Source of the DNA: DUOH01 sp036562625
GTDB taxonomy: Bacteria; Bacillota; UBA4882; UBA10575
Assembly: GCA_036562625.1 (NCBI GenBank)
Contig: DATCJV010000141.1
Span: 1 to 9,272 of the forward strand
Direction: 5' to 3'
DNA length: 9,272 bases
The notes beneath the pieces are model-generated. The model was not told the DNA's origin and searched no databases. It saw nothing but the letters and a program-made list of their open reading frames with translations. Position numbers and translations under genes: made by a program. Numbering within the stretch: the first letter of the stretch is position 1; every line of letters begins with the position of its first letter. Below are positions 1-6,033 of the stretch, piece after piece.

Positions 1-151
1 CGCTTTTCAGCAGTGGTAGTAATCCAACAATAATTGCTTTAAAAGCTATAAATAAACAAAGTGCAGTTTGACGGTAAGTTCGACGGGAAGTTCGCTAATG
101 TGAGGTTCAAAAATCTACAGTGTCTTGACACTATCGCGGAAAAAGTTGTGC

Positions 152-180
152 TTGACTTTTTTCCGTGGTTATCATAAAAT
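152..180 (+). promoter_or_regulatory. Sigma-A promoter of the tRNA pair
   Basis: A -35 box TTGACT (152-157) and a -10 box TAAAAT (175-180) are separated by exactly 17 bases. Each matches the sigma-A consensus at 5 of 6 positions. The first tRNA begins 13 bases after the -10 box, so transcription should start only a few bases before it, which is the usual arrangement for stable-RNA operons. A TTGACA at 125-130 lies upstream but has no matching -10 at normal spacing. Confidence 0.8.
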
Positions 181-192
181 AGACATTGCTAA

Positions 193-267
193 GCGGGCGT
201 GGCTCAGTGGTAGAGCATCGGCTTCCCAAGCCGAGGATCGCGGGTTCGAATCCCGTCGCCCGCTCCA
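193..267 (+). tRNA. tRNA-Gly, anticodon CCC
   Basis: This is a complete 75-base cloverleaf. The acceptor arms GCGGGCG (193-199) and CGCCCGC (257-263) pair perfectly, the D-stem is GCTC/GAGC, and the anticodon stem TCGGC/GCCGA closes the loop TTCCCAA. The anticodon is therefore CCC, which reads GGG glycine codons. The T-stem GCGGG/CCCGT (one G-U pair) closes a standard TTCGAAT loop. The discriminator is T, and the 3' CCA (265-267) is encoded in the DNA. It is the first gene of a two-tRNA unit, 49 bases before tRNA-Thr. Confidence 0.97.
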
Positions 268-316
268 TTTATACTCTGCTTATCTTCCTACTACACCAAC
301 TTGGTTGTTAATAATT

Positions 317-392
317 GCTGGCGTAGCTCAATTGGTAGAGCAGCGGTATCGTAAACCGCAGGTTGCGGGTTCGAGTCCCATCGCCAGCTCCA
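317..392 (+). tRNA. tRNA-Thr, anticodon CGT
   Basis: This is a 76-base cloverleaf. The acceptor GCTGGCG (317-323) pairs perfectly with CGCCAGC (382-388), the D-stem is GCTC/GAGC, and the anticodon stem GCGGT/ACCGC closes the loop ATCGTAA. The anticodon is CGT, which reads ACG threonine codons. The 3' CCA (390-392) is encoded. One oddity is in the T-stem, GCGGG/CCCAT: it has a C-A mismatch at standard positions 50-64 next to a terminal G-U pair, where the neighbouring tRNA-Gly has C-G. The rest of the fold is standard, so I take it as a functional gene. Confidence 0.95.
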
Positions 393-406
393 GCTAGAAA
401 AAGTCC

Positions 407-431
407 AAATCCGGAGCATCCGGATTTTTTT
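407..431 (+). terminator. Intrinsic terminator of the tRNA unit
   Basis: A perfect 9-bp stem, AAATCCGGA (407-415) with TCCGGATTT (419-427), closes a three-base GCA loop and runs directly into a T-tract that continues to 431. It lies 14 bases after the CCA of tRNA-Thr, so it ends the two-tRNA transcript. Confidence 0.93.
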
Positions 432-486
432 ATGCCCATGCAACAAGACTAATCATAACATGTTACTAATGGCACAGGGAAAATTT

Positions 487-502
487 ATCGTATAATCGTA
501 TA
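487..502 (+). promoter_or_regulatory. Possible -10 region for the DUF1538/P-II operon
   Basis: The leader between the tRNA terminator and the TTG start (432-655) holds a perfect TATAAT at 491-496. It sits inside a tandem 8-base repeat, ATCGTATA at 487-494 and 495-502. No recognisable -35 box lies 16-18 bases upstream, and there is no extended -10 TG, so the promoter call is weak. The remainder of the leader, about 150 bases, contains no gene and no riboswitch that I recognise. Confidence 0.3.
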
Positions 503-655
503 TATGAAACACTCTGGAAGTATATAAAAAGAGGACAAAGAAGATTAACAGAGAAATAATAGGCTGGGGACAGACTACAAGCTGGGCAAAGAGTGGTTGG
601 TGTTAAAAGTCCGGCAGACCGTACGCATATAATGAAAAAGGAAGTGAACTAATAC

Positions 656-2146
656 TTGAATGTGCTCGTTGACAAATTCAAGGAAGTTCTATTCGCAGTT
701 CTTCCCATTACCGTAATGGTTTTAGTTCTGCATTTTACAGTAACTCCTTTGGAAACTCCTTTTTTAATTAGATTTTTACTCGGTGCCTTACTAATCATCC
801 TCGGCTTGTCCATCTTTTTGTTCGGGGTGGACCTGGGCATCACCCCAATCGGCACTTTGATGGGATCCCATCTGACCAAGGCCAACAAAGTATGGATTGT
901 CAGCCTTGCCGGGCTAATCCTTGGCTTCTTTATTTCCATTGCTGAACCTGATCTGCATATCTTGGCCGAGCAGGTGGACGCCGTCACCTCCGGACTGATC
1001 TCCAAGTCCAGTATTGTGACGATCGTCTCTGTCGGCATCGCGATCATGCTTTCCTTCGGTCTACTAAGGATAGTTTACAATATTCCTCTCCATAAATCTT
1101 TAACAGCAATATATGCCCTAATTCTGGTCTTAGCCTTCTTCACTTCATCCGAGTTTTTAGCTATTGCTTTTGACGCCTCCGGCGCCACCACCGGCGCCTT
1201 GACCGTCCCCTTTATTCTGGCGCTGGCTTTAGGGGTGTCCGCTCTGAAAAAGGATAGTAAAGCCTCGGAGGAAGACAGCTTCGGGTTGGTTGGAATCGTC
1301 TCCACCGGCGCCATCATTGGGGTAATGGCCAAGAGCATCCTGTCGAAAACGGACCGGATAACCGGTGTCCTGGAATATACCGTCTCCACCTCGTCTTCAC
1401 TCTTCACCCCTTTTATGGAGAAACTGCCGGTCATCATCGAAGAAGTCTCCCTGGCTCTCCTGCCCTTAATCCTCACTTTTCTTGTCTCCCAGGTAACCAC
1501 CTTTAAATTACCAAAAAGAGCGGTGCGGAAAATCCTCAAAGGACTACTGTATACTTTTATCGGCCTAATCCTCTTTTTATTGGGGGTGAATGCCGGTTTT
1601 ATGGATGTGGGTAGTATCGTCGGACATAGTTTAGCCTCCTTTAGCAGGACTTCGGTAGTAATTGTCGGATTTCTGCTTGGTCTCTCCACTATCCTGGCCG
1701 AACCCGCTGTTTATGTCTTAACACGCCAAATTGAAGAAGTAACCAGCGGCTATGTAAAAAGAAGAGCCGTGCTCATCGCCCTTTCTCTCGGAGTCGGCGC
1801 TGCTGTCGCCCTGGCCATGCTGAAAATCATTGTTCCCCGGATTGAGTTATGGCACTATCTTTTACCTGGATATATCATCTCGATCGTCTTAACTTATCTG
1901 GCCCCTGATTTATTTGTAGGGATCGCCTTTGACTCAGGCGGAGTGGCCTCTGGCCCGATGACCGCTACTTTTATCCTGGCTTTTGCGCAGGGAACCGCCG
2001 ACGCCATCGCAGAGGCTGATGTGTTAATCGACGGTTTCGGTGTAATCGCCATGGTGGCGCTCACTCCGTTGATTGCTCTCCAAATCCTGGGTCTAATCTT
2101 TAAGGCAAAATCAGTAAAAGGAGGAATAAAAGCGGATGGCAAATGA
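656..2146 (+). CDS. DUF1538 family membrane protein, two fused repeats
   Basis: This 496-residue protein is almost entirely hydrophobic, with many predicted membrane segments. It is an internal duplication. FLFGVDLGI (54-62) matches FLLGVNAGF (307-315), AEP at 96-98 matches AEP at 348-350, each followed by a VTSG motif, and AFDASGATTG (171-180) matches AFDSGGVASG (424-433), giving an offset of about 253 residues. These are marks of DUF1538, a family without an established function; two repeats per chain is usual. The TTG start at 656 is the first possible start because an in-frame TAA lies at 650-652. A Shine-Dalgarno-like AGGAAGTG (639-646) sits 9 bases before it. GTG at 662 is the alternative. 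The gene overlaps the tandem P-II gene by 11 bases, so the two are almost certainly cotranscribed. A P-II-gated transporter or channel is inferred; the substrate cannot be told from the sequence. Confidence 0.9.
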   Translation: MNVLVDKFKEVLFAVLPITVMVLVLHFTVTPLETPFLIRFLLGALLIILGLSIFLFGVDLGITPIGTLMGSHLTKANKVWIVSLAGLILGFFISIAEPDLHILAEQVDAVTSGLISKSSIVTIVSVGIAIMLSFGLLRIVYNIPLHKSLTAIYALILVLAFFTSSEFLAIAFDASGATTGALTVPFILALALGVSALKKDSKASEEDSFGLVGIVSTGAIIGVMAKSILSKTDRITGVLEYTVSTSSSLFTPFMEKLPVIIEEVSLALLPLILTFLVSQVTTFKLPKRAVRKILKGLLYTFIGLILFLLGVNAGFMDVGSIVGHSLASFSRTSVVIVGFLLGLSTILAEPAVYVLTRQIEEVTSGYVKRRAVLIALSLGVGAAVALAMLKIIVPRIELWHYLLPGYIISIVLTYLAPDLFVGIAFDSGGVASGPMTATFILAFAQGTADAIAEADVLIDGFGVIAMVALTPLIALQILGLIFKAKSVKGGIKADGK

Positions 2147-2804
2147 GAACGGGCAAAACGAATTTGAGTTGCTGTATATAATCGTAAATTTCGGCCTAGG
2201 AAGTAAGGTCATTAAAAGCGCCAAACAACATGGAATCACTGGAGCGACCATCTTTTTAGGCAAAGGAACCATTAAGAACCGCCTCCTGGAATTCCTTGCT
2301 TTATCGGAGATTCGCAAAGAACTGGTACTGATGGTGACGACCAAAGCCATCGCTTGTACCGCTTTGGAAGAATTAAATAAGGAGTTCCGTTTCGACCAAC
2401 CTCATCATGGGATCGCTTTTAGCTCTTCCGTGCTCAGCCTTATCGGATCGAGAGGTCATGAAGGTAAAAAGTTTATTGAAAGCAGAGGTGCAAAAAGTCC
2501 AATGTATGACGCCATATTTACTGTGGTTGATAAGGGAAAAGCAGATGAGGTCATTGAATCGGCCACAAAGGCCGGGGCCCGCGGAGGTACGATCATAAAC
2601 GCCAGAGGTTCGGGAATCCATGAGACCAGTAAACTCTTTGCCATGGAGATCGAACCGGAAAAAGAGATTGTTCTCATCTTATGTGAGACTCCCCAAACCA
2701 ATCAGATCGTGGCAGCCATCCGGGAAGATCTCCAAATAGATGCGCCGGGGAATGGGATCATCTTTACACAAAGCGTGAACCAAGTTTACGGTCTACGTAA
2801 ATAA
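2136..2804 (+). CDS. Tandem-domain P-II family signalling protein
   Basis: This soluble 222-residue protein is twice the length of a normal P-II (about 112). It holds two P-II-like ferredoxin folds, at about 10-105 and 123-220. Each ends in the same signature: DQPHHGIAFSSSV (87-99) and DAPGNGIIFTQSV (202-214). The segment equivalent to the T-loop and the following strand is best kept in the second half, with ARGSG (156-160) and PEKEIVLIL (174-182). Neither half has the canonical T-loop tyrosine region of GlnB/GlnK, so uridylylation is unlikely. P-II proteins are cytoplasmic trimers that bind nucleotides and control a partner; a two-domain chain could form a pseudo-hexamer, but this is inferred. 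The ATG at 2136 has AAAAGGAGGA (2116-2125) 10 bases upstream, inside the end of the DUF1538 gene. The 11-base overlap indicates that the membrane protein is its target. Confidence 0.92.
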   Translation: MANENGQNEFELLYIIVNFGLGSKVIKSAKQHGITGATIFLGKGTIKNRLLEFLALSEIRKELVLMVTTKAIACTALEELNKEFRFDQPHHGIAFSSSVLSLIGSRGHEGKKFIESRGAKSPMYDAIFTVVDKGKADEVIESATKAGARGGTIINARGSGIHETSKLFAMEIEPEKEIVLILCETPQTNQIVAAIREDLQIDAPGNGIIFTQSVNQVYGLRK

Positions 2805-2850
2805 GCCGGTCAGTCTATACTTGTCGAATGAAGTCGACAAACATACCGGC
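2805..2850. repeat. Nested inverted repeat after the P-II gene
   Basis: Directly after the P-II stop codon, GCCGGT (2805-2810) pairs with ACCGGC (2845-2850). Inside lies a second perfect 7-bp stem, TTGTCGA (2821-2827) with TCGACAA (2834-2840), closing a six-base loop. No T-tract follows on either strand, so it is not a classical intrinsic terminator. It could still stop or protect the 3' end of the operon mRNA. Confidence 0.7.
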
Positions 2851-2861
2851 ACTAAAAAACA

Positions 2862-2942
2862 AACCGCAGTTCGAACCGCCGGTCATCAGACTGAGGGTGG
2901 TTCGTCCACGCCTATAACCTGCTGACCGGTAAAACTGCGGTT
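2862..2942. repeat. Composite inverted repeat with pseudoknot potential
   Basis: The outer arms AACCGCAGTT (2862-2871) and AACTGCGGTT (2933-2942) are perfect 10-bp complements. Immediately inside, CGAACCGCC (2872-2880) pairs with GGTGGTTCG (2896-2904), with one G-U pair, leaving a 15-base loop. The loop bases GGTCATCAG (2881-2889) are complementary to CTGCTGACC (2919-2927) apart from one mismatch. On the plus strand this is the order of an H-type pseudoknot inside an outer stem. No T-tract follows. It lies between convergent genes, so no downstream gene suggests a riboswitch. It may be an RNA element, a remnant of a small mobile element, or a structured 3' end. Confidence 0.65.
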
Positions 2943-3058
2943 ATTAATCATTAATCTAGGATACTTCGCTTTCATCTGCAGGCAGAAGAAACCTCTCTCC
3001 CGCGCTTACGACAGGCCCGCCATACCCACGCTGCCCAGGGTACCAGCGCGTCCACGCG
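2943..3058. other. Gene-free end of the convergent intergenic region
   Basis: This stretch holds a tandem heptamer, ATTAATC at 2943-2949 and 2950-2956. Further on are several short inverted repeats: CGCTG (3029-3033) with CAGCG (3044-3048), TACCC (3023-3027) with GGGTA (3038-3042), and CGCG-TCCA-CGCG (3047-3058), which abuts the stop codon of the minus-strand zinc-ribbon gene. None is followed by a T-tract, so no confident terminator can be named for that gene. Confidence 0.5.
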
Positions 3059-3460
3059 TTAACCCCAAAACTGTGTCTTTTTCACTTTGAACAGGTAATA
3101 ATCCCAATTCCCACATAACCCGGCGTAAAGCCAGAGAAACGGCGCCACCCCCACCCCGAACAACATAGTCAGCAAGACCATTAGCAAACCTTTAGCCCAC
3201 ATGCCTTTTGCGAAATACCACAGAGTTCCGAAGAGAAAGGCCGCCCAGTTCCAAGAGAGAAGAAATCCTCCGCCATTGGCGTCGAAGATCAGAAAAACCT
3301 GTTGATAATAACGATTGAGTGCAACATACTTCTGGTGCTTGGCTTTCGCCAGTTTCTCCGCTTCCTTCTTTCGCTCCTCCTCCGGATCAATCCTTCCCCC
3401 GCACCAATGGCAAAAGGTAGCATCATCATCAAGTTTAATCCGGCAGTAAGGACAGATCAT
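3059..3460 (-). CDS. Zinc-ribbon DUF2628 family membrane protein
   Basis: This small protein has 133 residues. It begins with a zinc ribbon of four cysteines, C3-P-Y-C6 and C17-H-W-C20-G. A charged, probably helical linker (27-45, rich in E, K and A) follows. The C-terminal half resembles DUF2628, with an SWNWAAFLFG motif (69-78) and two hydrophobic membrane segments (about 71-86 and 91-115). The fold suggests a membrane protein with a cytoplasmic metal-binding head; no function is established for it. The reading frame stays open upstream to 3544, but the ATG at 3460 is preferred: it has GGAGGT 7 bases upstream and the zinc ribbon starts at once. A promoter about 125 bases upstream suggests it is transcribed on its own, apart from the rRNA-modification genes. 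Confidence 0.85.
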   Translation of the reverse strand: MICPYCRIKLDDDATFCHWCGGRIDPEEERKKEAEKLAKAKHQKYVALNRYYQQVFLIFDANGGGFLLSWNWAAFLFGTLWYFAKGMWAKGLLMVLLTMLFGVGVAPFLWLYAGLCGNWDYYLFKVKKTQFWG

Positions 3461-3802
3461 CTGTATTACCTCCAAAATGAAGAAATAAGTTCTCCAACTC
3501 ACTACAAGCGTCCAAAAATGTGACAATCCATCACCAATTGGCACCTGGACAAACCGTTGCAGAAGAAAGAATAACCGCTCTTTCTGAGTATACTATTGTC
3601 CCGGCATCTCTGTCTAGTTTATTCGTTACTCCTTGCTTTCAAAATCTCCTCTGTACTGAAGGTCAATTTTTCGTAAAATAACAGCACTGAACTTTAGCCG
3701 CCACCCATATGGTTATATCTGCGCCGGGCGGCGTGTTGCATGGAGCATGGAATCCGGTCCATGATGGGTAATTACGCCAGACTCTTCCCGTTTTGTCAAT
3801 AA
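3461..3802. other. 342-base gene-free region with short inverted repeats
   Basis: Besides the promoter at 3587-3616, this region carries a 6-bp inverted repeat, GCCGCC (3697-3702) with GGCGGC (3727-3732). It also has GGCGT (3730-3734) with ACGCC (3774-3778), which encloses CATGGA (3739-3744) paired with TCCATG (3758-3763). A tandem heptamer GCATGGA occurs at 3738-3744 and 3745-3751. These lie just past the stop of the RsuA-type gene and may act in ending its transcript, but no T-tract follows. I see no coding region. Confidence 0.45.
3587..3616 (-). promoter_or_regulatory. Sigma-A promoter of the zinc-ribbon gene
   Basis: On the minus strand, TAGACA (3616-3611) and TATACT (3592-3587) are 18 bases apart, and each matches the sigma-A consensus at 5 of 6 positions. 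Transcription would start near 3580, giving a leader of about 120 bases before the ATG at 3460. No other good promoter is seen closer to the gene. Confidence 0.6.
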
Positions 3803-4549
3803 TCAAGCATCATGAGGTGAGAACACGCTGCCACACATTAGGATCGCTACCTCCGCTTCGGTCAATTCCCGCACTTCGCCTGGTTTTAAGGACGGATCCA
3901 ATTTCAAGCCTCCAATGGCCGTGCGCTTTAGGTAAAGCACTTTCCTTCCTACAGCCGCAAACATCCTTTTCACTTGATGAAATTTTCCTTCATAGATTAC
4001 CAGTTCCACATCGTAGGTGTCTCCTGCCCTTAACACTCGGGCCATGGCCGGTTTGGTCCGGTATCCGTCATCAAGCTCTATCCCGGTTTGCAGCTGCTCA
4101 AGTTCTTCCGGACCGATCGCGCCGTTGATGCGGGCAAAATAAGTCTTTCCCACCTGATATTTGGGAGACAATAAAGTATGGGCCAATTGTCCATTATTAC
4201 TTAAGAGCAACAGCCCTTCCGTATCCTTATCCAACCTCCCGATGGGAAACAAGCCCCAGCCCGTCCAGGCGGGAGGCAACAAATCAAGTACGGTCTTTTC
4301 AGATCGATCCCTGGTGGCTGAGACGTACCCCGCAGGCTTATTCATCATGAGATAGATGAACTCCCGGTAGACAAGATCTTGCCCATCCAGACTGATCCGG
4401 TCGCTTCCCGGATAAACCTTAACCGCGCAATCCTTGGTCACCACCCCATTAATTCTGATCCGGCCGGCCCGCACCAAGAGTTTACTCTCTTTTCTGGTTC
4501 CAATCCGCAAATGAGAAAGGAACTTATCCAAGCGCATCTGATTGGCCAT
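3803..4549 (-). CDS. rsuA: RsuA-type 16S rRNA pseudouridine synthase
   Basis: This 248-residue protein is the usual length for the RsuA/RluB/E/F family, which isomerises a specific rRNA uridine to pseudouridine (U516 of 16S rRNA in E. coli RsuA). An N-terminal S4 RNA-binding domain covers about 5-60, with RLDKFL and a RIRINGVVT core. The catalytic domain follows, with NKPAGYVSAT (70-79) and the catalytic-aspartate motif GRLDKDTEGLLLL (104-116), where D107 is the nucleophile. The GKFHQVKRMF segment (188-197) is also typical. The ATG at 4549 is chosen because GGAGG lies 11 bases before it. The in-frame GTG at 4561 overlaps that site, and an ATG at 4537 is too far from it. The gene follows the RsmF-type gene by 45 bases and is probably cotranscribed. 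The exact target uridine cannot be settled from sequence alone. Confidence 0.92.
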   Translation of the reverse strand: MANQMRLDKFLSHLRIGTRKESKLLVRAGRIRINGVVTKDCAVKVYPGSDRISLDGQDLVYREFIYLMMNKPAGYVSATRDRSEKTVLDLLPPAWTGWGLFPIGRLDKDTEGLLLLSNNGQLAHTLLSPKYQVGKTYFARINGAIGPEELEQLQTGIELDDGYRTKPAMARVLRAGDTYDVELVIYEGKFHQVKRMFAAVGRKVLYLKRTAIGGLKLDPSLKPGEVRELTEAEVAILMCGSVFSPHDA

Positions 4550-4594
4550 CCCGATTGCCACCTCCGTTGTTCACCCATCCGGAAAGCCTGTTTC

Positions 4595-6001
4595 CTACGC
4601 CATCCGCCAAGCGGGGGGGTAGTGGTTCTTGATCAGACCACCCAAACGTTTGGCCCACCCCAGCGGGAAGCCATCAGTAGTCACCAAGATCCAGCCCTTC
4701 TCCGGAAGTGTCTCTTCTCCCAGCAGTAAGGTTTCTCCGCGTAGATAACGGAAGAGTTCCGGGCTGTTACTAGGCAACTCCAGTCTCCTTTCCGCTTCCT
4801 GCCGGCCAAGAGCCAGCGCGAAAGCCTGGGCAGGCTGAAAACGCCCTGGTTTCAAAACGCCCAGCAAAAGGCCGCAGCGGATGACTTTAAGTCCGGACAA
4901 ATCCGATAAATCACCGGGCAGCAAATACAGTTCTTCACCTAATCTATATAGCCTACCGGATGGAGGGTCTATCCCCACCTCGGAACAGAAAGCCAAGAAA
5001 GGCGCCAGCTCTCTCTGGTCAGGAGCTGGATTTGGAAAGCCGCGCCGTGGGAATGATTCGCTGCCACCCTTACGCCCCGTTTCGCCTAGTCTGGCCATGA
5101 CTGCGGCAAACTGCCCTTCTCCTCGTGACAAGTGAGGCCAAATCCGGCCAGTTTGCGCAAAACGCGGATCTCCAATCCATTCTCCCCGGCCCGGACTGAC
5201 TCCGTCGACCCCGGACAAAGCGAGCAACTGGAAATCGGAGTGCCGTTCCAAGAAACTTCGGACCTGACCTTCATTTTCTTCCGGGGAAAAGGTACAAGTG
5301 GAATAGACCAGTCTTCCTCCGGGCGCGACCATCCGCGCAGCCGCCTCCAACAGACTACGTTGCAACGGCACACAACAAGAAGGATGGAAATTCCGGCGCC
5401 AGGCAGTAGTCAACCGGGCCTCCCTCCGGAACATCCCCTCACCCGAACAAGGGGCGTCCACCAAAACCCGGTCAAAGTACTCCGGATAGAGGGTAGCCAA
5501 GTCCTCAGGGTTATTATTGGTGATTACCGCATTGCGCACTCCGAAATTTTCCACGTTTTTAATCAGCGCTTTTATCCTCTTAGGATTAATGTCATTCAGC
5601 ACCAATACCCCTCTTCCCTCCATGGCGGCTGCGATCTGTGTGGATTTTCCGCCGGGCGCGGCGCACAGATCCAGCACCTTCTCCCCGGGGCGGGGCGCCA
5701 GTACGGCTCCAGGCAGCATGGCGCTGGGATCCTGCAGGTAGTATAAGCCTGCATAATAATAGGGGTGTTTAGAAGCCTTAAAACCCTTGGGTAGATAGAA
5801 TCCTTGTTTGCACCAGGGTACCTGCTCCAGAGGATAAGGGAAAATCCGTAAAAACTCCTCCACACCTATTTTCAGAGTATTAACCCGCAGACTATGGATT
5901 TGGATCTTGGCCTTAATTGCCTGCATAAAGCTGTTATATTCTTGTTCGTCCATTAAGTTCCGCATACGCTCGACAAATTCTTGGGGCAATCTCATCTTCA
6001 T
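4595..6001 (-). CDS. rsmF: RsmF-type rRNA (cytosine-C5) methyltransferase
   Basis: This 468-residue enzyme belongs to the NOL1/NOP2/Sun family, which methylates C5 of cytosine in rRNA using S-adenosylmethionine. An N-terminal domain (1-100) precedes the Rossmann core. SAM motif I is VLDLCAAPGGKST (109-121). Both family cysteines are present: C185 in VDAPCSGEG (motif IV) and C236 in VYSTCTFSPEENE (motif VI, the covalent catalyst in characterised relatives). The C-terminal third (about 320-468) resembles the extra RsmF domains, including a PUA-like end, which separates it from the shorter RsmB. The ATG at 6001 has an AAGGG only 3 bases upstream; an ATG at 5995 would have it at a better 9 bases, so the true start may be two codons later. 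A run of seven C in the coding strand (4613-4619) near the end could be prone to slippage. The next gene is the pseudouridine synthase. Confidence 0.9.
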   Translation of the reverse strand: MKMRLPQEFVERMRNLMDEQEYNSFMQAIKAKIQIHSLRVNTLKIGVEEFLRIFPYPLEQVPWCKQGFYLPKGFKASKHPYYYAGLYYLQDPSAMLPGAVLAPRPGEKVLDLCAAPGGKSTQIAAAMEGRGVLVLNDINPKRIKALIKNVENFGVRNAVITNNNPEDLATLYPEYFDRVLVDAPCSGEGMFRREARLTTAWRRNFHPSCCVPLQRSLLEAAARMVAPGGRLVYSTCTFSPEENEGQVRSFLERHSDFQLLALSGVDGVSPGRGEWIGDPRFAQTGRIWPHLSRGEGQFAAVMARLGETGRKGGSESFPRRGFPNPAPDQRELAPFLAFCSEVGIDPPSGRLYRLGEELYLLPGDLSDLSGLKVIRCGLLLGVLKPGRFQPAQAFALALGRQEAERRLELPSNSPELFRYLRGETLLLGEETLPEKGWILVTTDGFPLGWAKRLGGLIKNHYPPAWRMA

Positions 6002-6009
6002 CTTCCCTT

Positions 6010-6022
6010 CAAGCGGCGCTTG
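6010..6022. repeat. Short palindrome beside the rsmF ribosome binding site
   Basis: CAAGC-GGC-GCTTG is a perfect 5-bp stem with a three-base loop (6-bp complementarity around one central base). On the minus strand it ends one base before the AAGGG Shine-Dalgarno site of the methyltransferase gene. A hairpin here could affect initiation or mark the mRNA 5' end. No function can be shown from the sequence. Confidence 0.4.
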
Positions 6023-6033
6023 TAAACATAAGG

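Noticed and set aside
61..177. Short open frame beginning at GTG 61, encoding a tandem DGKF repeat from the 12-base repeat at 70-93.
   Set aside because: It has no ribosome binding site, is only 38 codons long, and overlaps the tRNA promoter. Stops lie in the frame just upstream. The repeat itself (11 of 12 matching) is real but unexplained.
470..496. TGGCAC at 470-475 as the -24 element of a sigma-54 promoter, tempting because the operon contains a P-II gene.
   Set aside because: No TTGC -12 element follows at the required spacing; AAAT occurs there instead.
632..652. Six-codon open frame starting at ATG 632 as a leader peptide for the DUF1538 gene.
   Set aside because: Its codons include the Shine-Dalgarno bases of the main gene, and it has no binding site of its own.
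2862..2942. Hammerhead, HDV-like, pistol or attC-type identity for the structured element.
   Set aside because: The minus strand has CTGATGA but no matching GAAA core. The stem order lacks the P3 and P4 stems of HDV-like ribozymes, the conserved pistol adenosines are absent, and GCCTATAAC does not match an integron core site. No integrase is nearby.
3461..3544. Upstream extension of the zinc-ribbon protein by 28 residues.
   Set aside because: The ATG at 3460 has a well-placed GGAGGT and is followed at once by the first CPYC motif. The extension is probably just an open leader.
3771..3799. Second minus-strand promoter, TTGACA with CGTAAT 17 bases later.
   Set aside because: The -10 matches only 4 of 6 positions, and the start would be about 300 bases from the next gene, with a better promoter in between.
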